Source: JANQEU01 sp965242805
GTDB taxonomy: Bacteria; Bacteroidota; Bacteroidia; Cytophagales; Cyclobacteriaceae
Assembly (NCBI GenBank): GCA_965242805.1
Contig: CBDETD010000002.1
Location: forward strand, 434,001 to 498,000
Direction: 5' to 3'
Length of the DNA: 64,000 nt
The position numbers were made by a program, and so were the translations under genes. The notes beneath the pieces are model-generated. The model was given only the letters and a program-made list of their open reading frames with translations, did not search any database and was not told where the DNA came from. Positions 8,790 to 16,736 of the stretch are shown here, in pieces; the stretch's first letter is position 1, and every line of letters starts with the position of its first letter.

Positions 8790-8985
8790 GTTAAATTTAG
8801 ATTGAACAGAGATCGAAGAATTCAGCTTCTTTTGAATCTCACATCCTGAATGCAGGTTTAAGCCTAAGTGGCCCGACCTAATAGAACTGTACAGATTACA
8901 GAAGCAGGGAAAGGGGACCAGCATAACACTCGGTATCGCAACCCCTTGTTAAGTATCGGTCTTATTCCTTTCCCTCTTTTTATCT
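8790..8985 (-). ncRNA. Candidate bridge RNA of the IS110 element
   Basis: The transposase 5' flank folds strongly. AGGGAAAGG at 8906-8914 pairs with CCTTTCCCT at 8967-8975 (9 of 9). Inside it GACC 8916-8919 pairs with GGTC 8958-8961, and TAACA 8924-8928 with TGTTA 8947-8951, separated by asymmetric internal loops. Closer to the gene are CCTG-aatg-CAGG (8845-8856) and a hairpin GAGAT 8809-8813 / ATCTC 8836-8840 enclosing a GAAG/CTTC stem. Stem-loops with internal guide loops are the hallmark of IS110 bridge RNAs. A near -7 box (TATCTTTTG, minus strand, 8992-9000) lies just before the first hairpin. Ends are inferred; which loop reads target or donor is not known. Confidence 0.55.
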
Positions 8986-9139
8986 TCAATTCAAAAGATA
9001 GCTTTTAATTCAGTTTTTCTTCTGAATCAAACATAGGATGTTAAGTAGAATGCTCATCGTCTAGGCGGGTAGGCCTTGCAAAATACCGAGGGTGCGATGG
9101 GTTGTGTGTTGGGAGTGATTATTTTGCCTAGATTTTTTG

Positions 9140-9168
9140 TTTACTTTTTTATCAATGAAAAAAGTAAA
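9140..9168. repeat. Perfect 11-bp inverted repeat (hairpin)
   Basis: TTTACTTTTTT at 9140-9150 and AAAAAAGTAAA at 9158-9168 form a perfect stem with a 7-base loop (atcaatg). No gene ends close by on either strand, so a terminator role is doubtful. It may be the edge of a repeat unit. Confidence 0.55.
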
Positions 9169-9241
9169 AGCCCAGCGGCTTGAGCGATAGAGCGAACACA
9201 CATGAATGACAGCTGACCTGTGAGCTATTCTGATTCTGCAA

Positions 9242-9315
9242 CAAGCGTCAAAGAGATTCTCACGTCATCAACATCCGCTGGTTAGCGGATTACTGATTCC
9301 TCAGAATGACGCTTG
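9242..9315. repeat. Palindromic repeat of the 'GTCATTCTGAGGAAT' type
   Basis: CAAGCGTCA (9242-9250) and TGACGCTTG (9307-9315) are perfect 9-bp ends. Within them is a second perfect hairpin, ATCCGCT-ggtt-AGCGGAT, at 9273-9290. Read on the minus strand the unit contains CATTCTGAGGAATCAG and GAGAATCTCTTTG, words familiar to me from a dispersed palindromic repeat common in Bacteroidota intergenic DNA. The 74-bp unit looks complete. Confidence 0.55.
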
Positions 9316-9665
9316 AGGTTTGCTTGTGCTGTGAGCCAAACAAAGCGTTGGCCTGCAAGTGTATCACAGGCAAAATCCTAATCGCTGAGAATGGCGTATT
9401 TGAAAACCAACTGAATAATTACCCGAATAACGAAATCTTGAATGACAGGCTTTGCCTGGGATTCTCTTGTATTTGAGCTGGTGATCAGGCCAGAGCCTGA
9501 AAGAGCGTTGGGAAAACTATTAATAGCCGTTTGGTCAGGGCAAAGGTGTGCGATGGGATCGTGCGCTGGCCGAGCGGCTATTTAATATAACGTCTAATTA
9601 TATAACAACCTTGCTAGAAGCACTGCACCAAAAAAATCATCAATCAGAAACGTGCACGTCATAGT

Positions 9666-9705
9666 CCAGCTTTGCTGGTTAACATAATACTGAATTATAT
9701 TTAAC
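9666..9705. repeat. Double hairpin with a TTAAC palindrome
   Basis: CCAGC-ttt-GCTGG at 9666-9678 is followed at once by GTTAACATAAT (9678-9688) pairing with ATTATATTTAAC (9694-9705) through a small bulge. AGCGGTGG follows at 9710-9717. The TTAAC/GTTAA ends recall integron attC sites, but no integrase is in the window. Confidence 0.45.
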
Positions 9706-9784
9706 AAGCAGCGGTGGGTTGTGGGTGAATTTGCTGGGGCTGGCTTTCAGAATAAAACTTGATCAAAGCAAGACCGGAATTTGC

Positions 9785-9862
9785 TTTAACATAAAATCAT
9801 TGCCGATATACAACTGCCTAGGCTCAGACCAACGCTGAGTTATATATCTGATTTTATATTAA
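9785..9862. repeat. 78-base imperfect palindrome with bulges, attC-like
   Basis: TTTAACATAAAATCA (9785-9799) pairs with TGATTTTATATTAA (9849-9862). Next, GATATACAA (9805-9813) pairs with TTATATATC (9840-9848), and CTCAG (9823-9827) with CTGAG (9835-9839). All unpaired bases (ttgcc and ctgcctagg) sit on one side. Three stems with one-sided extrahelical bases and TTAAC/TTAA ends are the topology of a folded attC recombination site, but core sequence agreement is only partial. Confidence 0.5.
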
Positions 9863-9923
9863 CCATGCGCTGTTTGATGATTGATACAGCTGTGCGCCTG
9901 GATGCAAATTCCTGGTGTTTGTT

Positions 9924-9957
9924 ATATAATTTATATTATGTTAAATAAGATATTTAA
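9924..9957. repeat. AT-rich palindromes with TATTATGTTAAA
   Basis: ATATAA (9924-9929) and TTATAT (9931-9936) are followed by TTAAATA-aga-TATTTAA (9941-9957). The word ATTATGTTAAA also occurs near 10604-10614, on the other side of the small NTF2-like gene. Confidence 0.4.
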
Positions 9958-9983
9958 AGATATACCCTGCTGCTTGCAGGACG

Positions 9984-10017
9984 AATAAAAAATCCTGATC
10001 GTTGCCAACCAGGATTT
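9984..10017 (-). terminator. Intrinsic terminator after the NTF2-like gene
   Basis: AAATCCTG (9990-9997) and CAGGATTT (10010-10017) form a stem whose loop contains a further GTTG/CAAC pairing. On the minus strand the stem runs into a T tract (complement of the A run at 9987-9992). It lies 27 bases after the stop codon of the minus-strand gene at 10044. Confidence 0.75.
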
Positions 10018-10043
10018 CTTCTCCTGTAGACTCCTTTAACAAA

Positions 10044-10400
10044 TCAGTTTGTTGCGTAGTAGAATCTTTCGTGTACGATCTTGCCGTCTTTCCATCGCTG
10101 TACGCCAGTCTGTTCCATATTCAACCTGTTCCCATCTTTGAAGCTCACGTCCATTGTAGTCTCGTGCATCACTACCCCCGTTGCTTCGTCTGAAGTGATC
10201 GCCTTTACTTCCATCCCGTGTACTTCCTGGACGTTGTTCAGAAACTGCTCTTCGTACTCACGGCAAGCTACTTTACCCTCACGGGTTCCCATCGGTTCGG
10301 TCATTACCACGTCATCAGCATAGTACTTTTCAAAAGCTTCCATCAATTGGCCCTGGCCGATCATGTTGTAAATGTCTTGTGTCTTTTCTTTTAAAGTCAT
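10044..10400 (-). CDS. NTF2-like / SnoaL-like small protein
   Basis: This protein of about 118 residues starts at MTLKEKTQDIYNMI; a longer frame to 10469 exists, but its extra 23 residues look like untranslated leader and are rejected. The sequence has the NTF2-like fold pattern: N-terminal helices (MEAFEKYYADDVVMTEP), REGKVACREYEEQFL, and a sheet ending in TGVQRWKDGKIVHERFYY. Such proteins range from isomerases to binding proteins, and the role is unknown here. It is a solitary small gene between two short-repeat copies (9924-9957 and about 10604-10614), the arrangement of a gene cassette, and it has its own terminator. Confidence 0.75.
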   Translation of the reverse strand: MTLKEKTQDIYNMIGQGQLMEAFEKYYADDVVMTEPMGTREGKVACREYEEQFLNNVQEVHGMEVKAITSDEATGVVMHETTMDVSFKDGNRLNMEQTGVQRWKDGKIVHERFYYATN

Positions 10401-10728
10401 TGTATTGTATGTTATGATATTATATGTAGGTACATATATATAACCGGGCATGATCGTTTTAAGTTTCATTATGTTTAAAAAATATTTAAATACTAATGGA
10501 GAACCTTCTACAGTATTCTGAAAGACTTACAATCATGGATTTGAATTCTTTGTTTTCCTTACCCTTCTGGATTTTCCGCTTATTAAATACCTAGCCTTCA
10601 TAATATTATGTTAAACTGATTTTTCCAGGATCTACCATGTTTGTGCAAAAGCTTGATTAATGAGTAAATTCATCTATCACTATTAATTCACATCAATACT
10701 GATCCTGCGTAAACCTAACCTTCCTGTC
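10401..10728. other. Gene-free gap before the S41 peptidase gene
   Basis: No coding frame is supported. The gap should contain divergent promoters for the NTF2-like gene (minus) and the S41 peptidase (plus), but no clean -7 box is identified. The word TATTATGTTAAA near 10603-10614 matches the repeat words around 9934-9945. Otherwise nothing specific is seen. Confidence 0.45.
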
Positions 10729-12183
10729 ATGAAGCTCAACAAGATCACCGTTATCTCCTTTGGCATACTGATCATAGCAGTCATTATCCTATCGATCAAG
10801 CTCTCCAGTCCTTTCGGTGATCTGTTCTGGGCCGGTGTCTACTTGTTTATCATCGGGCTGATCGGATCCTTGTATGAGATCAGTCTGCTGCTGTGGAAAT
10901 GGAATGCCTTTGGAAAACTTATCTCACTATTCACTTTCTTTCTGACTGCTTTAGTGCTGATAATTAGCTTGTTAATAACCACTATTGACTACCGGACACT
11001 GACACCCTTTCAGACTGCCAGAACACTGCCATCAGATGAGTGGAATGACGACATTGATGAATTGCATAACAACCTTAAACGCCATCCCGGATATCATGCT
11101 AAGGCTGCTACAGTAGATTCCCTTATACGTAATTTTAAAAATGTCACTACGGAATCTGATAAGGACGACAAACTATTGATGATCATTCAACTGCTGGGTA
11201 CATTCAACGATGGCCATACCCTGGTGATACCGTTTCAGATCTTTAATAAAACCCGTTGTTTGCCGATCTATGGTTACTATTTTGAAGATGGTTTCTATAT
11301 CCTTAAGTCTGCCAGTGAATATGAGGAACTCATCGGTAAAAAGATTCAAATAATCGGTAACACCCCTATAGATGAAGTATTTGAAGCAGTCATAAGCGCA
11401 TATGGAGCCGAAAATGAATGGAATGCACGATATCGATTTCCGATTTATATGGTCAATATAAACCTTCTTTCGTCTCTGGGAATCACAGATCCCGAAGGTC
11501 CAACCACGATCACCTACCAGGACAACGATCAATTAAAAACTATTGAAGTCTATTCGGAGCCATTTTTCAATTGGTTCTACTGGGGCACGAAACCAACTAA
11601 CGATCGGTCCCCTACTCTTGTCGCAATGAGAAAAGCGAAATACAGGTTGCATTATGGGGAAATACTGGAACTGGAGCTGAACCAGATCACAGATGGTTAT
11701 GAAGAAAAGACGATCGAGAAGCTTGCCGTAGAGCTTGAAATTGCGCTCACCAACGAATTCCCTATGGCACTGGTCATTGACTTAAGAAACGCCAATGGCG
11801 GTGATAACACTCTATATCAGCCATTGATCAATGCAATTGTCAATTACCCCGCAATCAATACTAAGGACAGACTATTTGTATTAACCAGCCGGGCAACGTT
11901 CTCTGCTGCAATCAATTTACTTGATGACATGAAGAATTCTACCAACAGCACGGTTATTGGGGAACCACCTGGTGCCGGCGCTTCCCATTTTGGAGATGGT
12001 GAGTTTTTTATGCTTCCCAATTCCGGGATTTACGGCATGATTTCGACTAAACAATGGAAATCTAAGAATCCAAATGATACATCCAATGTGATCACTCCTG
12101 ATATTCCGGTAAAATTCACTTATCAGGATCACGCTTCTTCTATAGACCCCTGGATGGCAGCTGTGGATTCTATTGTACATTAA
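10729..12183 (+). CDS. S41-family peptidase-like membrane protein
   Basis: The 484-residue protein starts with three hydrophobic segments (about residues 6-26, 30-55 and 62-86), so the rest is probably displayed outside the inner membrane. The C-terminal half has the S41 (C-terminal processing peptidase) signatures: GTFNDGHTLV near 160, LVIDLRNANGGD near 352-363, and TSRATFSAAINL with candidate catalytic Ser392. It ends with VITPDIPVKFT-type strands that normally close S41 domains. No PDZ domain is evident. The triple-membrane N-terminus is unusual for S41 enzymes. Appears monocistronic. Confidence 0.75.
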   Translation: MKLNKITVISFGILIIAVIILSIKLSSPFGDLFWAGVYLFIIGLIGSLYEISLLLWKWNAFGKLISLFTFFLTALVLIISLLITTIDYRTLTPFQTARTLPSDEWNDDIDELHNNLKRHPGYHAKAATVDSLIRNFKNVTTESDKDDKLLMIIQLLGTFNDGHTLVIPFQIFNKTRCLPIYGYYFEDGFYILKSASEYEELIGKKIQIIGNTPIDEVFEAVISAYGAENEWNARYRFPIYMVNINLLSSLGITDPEGPTTITYQDNDQLKTIEVYSEPFFNWFYWGTKPTNDRSPTLVAMRKAKYRLHYGEILELELNQITDGYEEKTIEKLAVELEIALTNEFPMALVIDLRNANGGDNTLYQPLINAIVNYPAINTKDRLFVLTSRATFSAAINLLDDMKNSTNSTVIGEPPGAGASHFGDGEFFMLPNSGIYGMISTKQWKSKNPNDTSNVITPDIPVKFTYQDHASSIDPWMAAVDSIVH

Positions 12184-12301
12184 TTTGTTGGTTCAGGTAG
12201 ACACCGCAGAATAGCTCAATGCGATTATCAGCTAGAATCACCTCCAGGATTTTGTAATTCAGTCAAATACAATACTTCTTTGCGGTACGCATATACTCAC
12301 T

Positions 12302-15300
12302 ATGACAAACAACAGCCATATACCATCCCTCAGGATGATCAATATACTTGTGTTTTTTTCACTTTCCTTGATCATCTGTACTGCCAATGCTCAAAACTGG
12401 TACCAGGAAGATTTCTTCCCTGGCACACCCCGATCCGGGACTTCTTCCTTCGTGATTGAGAATATGGCATTCATCGGACTGGGAGAAGATCAGGACACGG
12501 TCAATAATGATTTCTGGTCCTTTAACGACGAAAGCCGAAGCTGGCAGCAAATCACTGACTTTCCTGCAGCTGCACGACGAGATGCCATAGCATTCTCTAT
12601 TGGAGACATTGGTTATGTGGGTCTTGGTGAGAATGATGGTACCTACTTCCAGGATTTCTATTCATATGATCCTACCACCGATGATTGGGATACCCTATCC
12701 AACTTTGGAGGCAGCGCACGTACTAAAGCCGTGGTGTTTGTAATTGGGGGATTTGCATACGTGGGTACTGGCCTGGACGATTCCGGAGAAACCAAAGACT
12801 TTTGGAAATATGACCCTTCAGATGACTCCTGGAGTCCTGTGTCTGACCTCGATGCAGATCAAAGGAAAAGTGCAACCGGATTCTCCATTGCGGATAAAGG
12901 ATATGTGGTAGCGGGTGTCTATATCGATGGAGGCACCTTTCAACTGAGTGATATCCAGGAATACGACCCTGTCACGGATCAGTGGACCGAAAAAATCTTT
13001 GCTGATGGGCTAAACCTGGCGTTTATTGATGCTACCGCTTTCGTTAAAGACAATCTGGCATACATCCTCTACGGAAATCAGGATCACGTAGTGACCTATG
13101 ACCCTGTTACCAACGAGATTGTAAACCTCGGAGACGTTTTATTTTTGGGTGACAACAGATCGGCGCCTGTTGGTATCTCGATCGGAAGCAACAGTTATTT
13201 TGGCCTTGGTCTGGCCTCCCCTGACATTTTCACTCCTGTCTATAAGAGTGATTGGTGGAGATTTGGCCTTATAGATCCCCCTGAGGCTCCTTCATCTCTT
13301 TCGTTGGAAAACTCTACCGGCTCAGAAGTAGAGATCTCATGGGATGACAATTCCTTCACTGAAACTAGTTTTACCATTGAAAGAGCCATCTTGGACATGG
13401 CATTTGAGGAGATTGGAGAAGCTGGGATCAATCAAACTTCCTTTGTCGATACCAATGTGGTTCCAGGTGTCGTCTACTCCTATCGGGTAGCAGCCATCAA
13501 CGAAGGCGGACAGTCCCCCTACTCCAATATTTTAGAGATCCAGGTTCCTAATTCGGCTCCAACCGGCATATCTCTGGCGGGTAATTCGATCTCTGAAGTA
13601 GCTCCTGCGGGGACAGTTGTAGGTCGTTTGGTATTAATTGATCCGGATAAGAATGACCAAGGTACTTTTCAATTGACTTCTGGTAATGGAGATACTGACA
13701 ACGCATCTTTTGTGTTAGAAAATGATCTTCTCACTTCAACTGCTACTTTTGAATTTATTGAAAATCAAACACTTAGTATCCGTGTTCGTGGAACGGATCT
13801 TTCCGGTGAATCATTTGATCAGGCCCTTTCCATTGAAGTACGTCCGGCATTTGGAAAATCCCGAATATTCGTCCCTACCTACAGGCCATCAATTGAGTCG
13901 TTGGATCTGGTAACCGGCGAATTGGACACTTTACTTCAGGGACATCGGTTAATAGACTACCTGCTGTCACCTACTGACCAGGCCATTTATTGGCTTGACA
14001 TGGGTATAAGGGCTCTTCGAAAGGAATCGTACGATCTCAATGAATCTAAAACCATAGTGGAAAACCTGGATGAAGGTACTCAGTGGATCTATCTGGACGA
14101 AGCTGAAGATCAGTTTTACTTTGTTGGAGGACGAAAGATCTATACAAGTGCAAGGGATGGATCCAATTTGGAAGAGATCTATGACCACGACTTTAATCAA
14201 ACTGGAGGATTCACCATTAATTACCCTGCTTTTGATCGTATTAACAAACAGTTCTTCTGGGTCATTGGAGATTCACTGTTTCAGGTTAATCCTTTTACAG
14301 GCTTTATTAATTCTGCCCCGGCCCCGGGTGGACGGTGGTTTGATGTAACGGTTGACGAAAAAGACGATAAAGTGTTCTGGTACAGTGATACAAGCCTCCA
14401 TGCACATAACATTTCGGATATTGATCAATCCGAAGTTGTAGTTCAGGGCTTTGACCGGATCCGTGACTTTACACTGGACTCGATCTCCAATAAGATCTAC
14501 ATTGTGGGTGACACGGCTGGTATCTATTCCGTGGATATCTATAAAATGAACTACGATGGATCTGAATTTGAAAAGATCTTTGAAGGAGTATTGGACCTGG
14601 ACGAACCTGAAATTGATTTAATCAATCAGCGGATCTATGTGGTGTCGAGGTCACTGGATCGAATCGTCAGTTTTAACCTTCAGGGGGACGATCCTGATAC
14701 ACTGTTTGCTGCGAACTTTTCCTCTGCCGAATTCAAATTAGACCCTGAAAACGACATCATTGTGATCAATTATGATAATGCCGGGATAAATGGGAATAGA
14801 GAATTGAGCATTGCTACAATTGATGATACCACTACCCTTGTGGATGTGTTACCCGTTGAGTTAGATGATCCGATTGGTCTTTTTGTAGATGAAGAGCACG
14901 GAAAGATCTATTATCCGGAAAAAAATCGTGGTACAATGCATAGCATGAACCTTGACGGAACGGGTGACAAGATCTTATTTGATGGCTTGACAAGTCCAGG
15001 TCATCCTACGTATGATCCGAATAATGCCAAGATATACTGGGTCATGGAAGCGGGACGTGGATGTAACAACGGTAACGGTGCAAGTATCTGGCGGTCCAAT
15101 CTCGACGGGAGTGATTGTGAAGTGATCGTTCCTTGTCAGGATCAGAAGGGTTATCATGCCGCCTATGCCCTGGATGCAGAGGGTCAAAGTATTTATTGGT
15201 ACAATGACGTGGAATTCACAGTAGTTAAACACGACATTGCAAGTAATGAGCAAGCGGTATTACTGGACAGCTTAGAACTTGAGGTCTTTGCGGATCGTGT

Positions 15301-16651
15301 TCTTTACCGTGATGGTAATCTATGGATCCAGACCTGGTTTGATGATCTATATGAAATTGATCTTTCAACAGACTCTGTAACAAAAATTTCGGAGTCTGCT
15401 GACGCTATGTTCCCTGACTTCAGGTTTGGAAGGCTTTACTTCAAAGACAATCAGAGAACCGATCTGAGGTATTTCGACCTGAATGATAGGAACGTCAAAA
15501 GCCATCCTTCGGAATTTGGGGATGATTTCACTCGATATGGAGGAGTGTACTCACTTGAAAATGAGTCCCCTACCTCAATTTCGCTATCCAATAATTCTAT
15601 TATTCAGAACCGACCTGATGGCCAATTGATTGGGATACTGGAGACGGAAGATCCAAATGAAGGTGATACCCATACTTATGAGTTTCTGAATGAAGAAGCT
15701 TATGAGTATTTCACCATTGAAGGAAATGAGCTTCTTTCGGGGACCACATTTGTTTTTTCACAACAGCCTTCTTACGATATCATGGTGTCCAGTATGGATC
15801 CTGTAGGTGGAAAAATAACACAGTCGTTTACCATTTTTGTGGATCAGGAACCAGGCTTGCAAAACCCCACAGACATCCTTCTTACTAACAATGAGATCCA
15901 ATCCTATGCATTGGATGGTGAGCTCGTTGGAATACTGTCTTCGGTTGATCCGGATACTACTGAACAAACGTTTACCTATGATATTGAGCCCAATGATTAT
16001 TTCAGACTTGGTAATGTTGATAATTTATTCGTTATGGGAGATCTCAACGTGCAGGACACCATCATTGAAGTTACAATTACAACAACCGATCAAACGGATC
16101 TTTCCTTTACGAAGTCACTTGATATAGTGGTTCTGGAAAACAACCCTCCCACTAATATCACTTTGAGCAACAATCAATTAAAAGGACAGGCATCATCGGG
16201 TACAGTGGTTGGAGAATTTTCTACAGATGATCCTGATTTGACCCAAACTCATCAATACACAATTCCGGAAAATGATTTCTTTGAAGTAGAGGAGAATCGA
16301 TTACTTAATATTCGAGATGACCTGGAAGATACGGTCATCACCATTATGGTCACAACTGCAGACCCGGGAGGGCTAATATTCACTAAAGAATTTGAGGTGA
16401 TCATCAGTGAAGTACTTGGGTTAGCCAATGAAAAAAATTGGATTTACCCCAACCCTACATCAGGTTTAAGCACTATCAAAAATGTAATTCCAGGAAAAGA
16501 ATTGAAGATATATGACCTGAATGGTGTTGTACACTTATTCGTCATTCCTTCGTCTAACGAGTTGCAAATTGATTTGAGACAATTGGATCCCGGAATCTAC
16601 CTCGTTCTCCAAGATGGATGGTCGAGGCCAAGACGTCTCCTTTTAAGATAG
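12302..16651 (+). CDS. Large multi-domain surface protein with T9SS sorting domain
   Basis: The 1449-residue protein has a signal peptide (about 1-30) and, in order: a Kelch-type propeller (about 31-320; repeated YVGLGE/YDPxTDDWD units), a fibronectin type III domain (about 325-413), a cadherin-like domain (about 415-513), a YWTD/NHL-like propeller (about 514-1075; repeats such as IYWLDMG and KIYYPEKNRGTMHSMNLDGTG), and three more cadherin-like domains (each opening near 'ISLSNNSI', about 1078-1365). The end (about 1375-1449) contains WIYPNPTSG and LRQLDPGIYLV, the type A type-IX-secretion sorting signal. It should be exported across the outer membrane and attached to or released from the surface. 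Adhesion is inferred. Confidence 0.85.
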   Translation: MTNNSHIPSLRMINILVFFSLSLIICTANAQNWYQEDFFPGTPRSGTSSFVIENMAFIGLGEDQDTVNNDFWSFNDESRSWQQITDFPAAARRDAIAFSIGDIGYVGLGENDGTYFQDFYSYDPTTDDWDTLSNFGGSARTKAVVFVIGGFAYVGTGLDDSGETKDFWKYDPSDDSWSPVSDLDADQRKSATGFSIADKGYVVAGVYIDGGTFQLSDIQEYDPVTDQWTEKIFADGLNLAFIDATAFVKDNLAYILYGNQDHVVTYDPVTNEIVNLGDVLFLGDNRSAPVGISIGSNSYFGLGLASPDIFTPVYKSDWWRFGLIDPPEAPSSLSLENSTGSEVEISWDDNSFTETSFTIERAILDMAFEEIGEAGINQTSFVDTNVVPGVVYSYRVAAINEGGQSPYSNILEIQVPNSAPTGISLAGNSISEVAPAGTVVGRLVLIDPDKNDQGTFQLTSGNGDTDNASFVLENDLLTSTATFEFIENQTLSIRVRGTDLSGESFDQALSIEVRPAFGKSRIFVPTYRPSIESLDLVTGELDTLLQGHRLIDYLLSPTDQAIYWLDMGIRALRKESYDLNESKTIVENLDEGTQWIYLDEAEDQFYFVGGRKIYTSARDGSNLEEIYDHDFNQTGGFTINYPAFDRINKQFFWVIGDSLFQVNPFTGFINSAPAPGGRWFDVTVDEKDDKVFWYSDTSLHAHNISDIDQSEVVVQGFDRIRDFTLDSISNKIYIVGDTAGIYSVDIYKMNYDGSEFEKIFEGVLDLDEPEIDLINQRIYVVSRSLDRIVSFNLQGDDPDTLFAANFSSAEFKLDPENDIIVINYDNAGINGNRELSIATIDDTTTLVDVLPVELDDPIGLFVDEEHGKIYYPEKNRGTMHSMNLDGTGDKILFDGLTSPGHPTYDPNNAKIYWVMEAGRGCNNGNGASIWRSNLDGSDCEVIVPCQDQKGYHAAYALDAEGQSIYWYNDVEFTVVKHDIASNEQAVLLDSLELEVFADRVLYRDGNLWIQTWFDDLYEIDLSTDSVTKISESADAMFPDFRFGRLYFKDNQRTDLRYFDLNDRNVKSHPSEFGDDFTRYGGVYSLENESPTSISLSNNSIIQNRPDGQLIGILETEDPNEGDTHTYEFLNEEAYEYFTIEGNELLSGTTFVFSQQPSYDIMVSSMDPVGGKITQSFTIFVDQEPGLQNPTDILLTNNEIQSYALDGELVGILSSVDPDTTEQTFTYDIEPNDYFRLGNVDNLFVMGDLNVQDTIIEVTITTTDQTDLSFTKSLDIVVLENNPPTNITLSNNQLKGQASSGTVVGEFSTDDPDLTQTHQYTIPENDFFEVEENRLLNIRDDLEDTVITIMVTTADPGGLIFTKEFEVIISEVLGLANEKNWIYPNPTSGLSTIKNVIPGKELKIYDLNGVVHLFVIPSSNELQIDLRQLDPGIYLVLQDGWSRPRRLLLR

Positions 16652-16736
16652 ATTGGATTGCAATGCCAATATCTGTAAAATAGTTTATAGGGAATTGGTA
16701 TCTTGTGATTTCTGGATTGAATGAGCTTAAATAAGT

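Larger units (their letters stand above)
7817..8990 (-). mobile_element. IS110-family insertion sequence (boundaries approximate)
   Basis: The element comprises an intact DEDD transposase gene and a structured non-coding 5' flank of about 200 bases. IS110-type elements lack conspicuous terminal inverted repeats and usually make no target duplication, so the exact ends cannot be read from one sequence. The right end should lie within the bases just below 7817 and the left end near or somewhat beyond 8990. The non-coding guide-like structure is upstream of the gene, as in the IS110 subgroup rather than IS1111. Confidence 0.75.
8991..9987. other. One kilobase of gene-free, repeat-rich DNA
   Basis: No open frame of convincing length or composition occurs on either strand. 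The stretch contains several separate inverted repeats, listed individually: 9140-9168, 9242-9315, 9678-9705, 9785-9862 and 9924-9957. There are also recurring short words, such as GAATGAC at about 9203, 9304 and 9439, and GCGATGGG at about 9093 and 9550. It looks like accumulated short mobile or palindromic repeats next to an IS, not like a decayed gene. Confidence 0.6.

Noticed and set aside
8991..9987. A decayed protein gene in the gene-free kilobase
   Set aside because: No frame gives even fragments with recognisable protein character; inverted repeats explain the sequence better.
10401..10469. Longer start for the NTF2-like protein
   Set aside because: The 23 extra residues do not form a signal peptide or fit the fold; the ATG at 10400 matches the normal family start.
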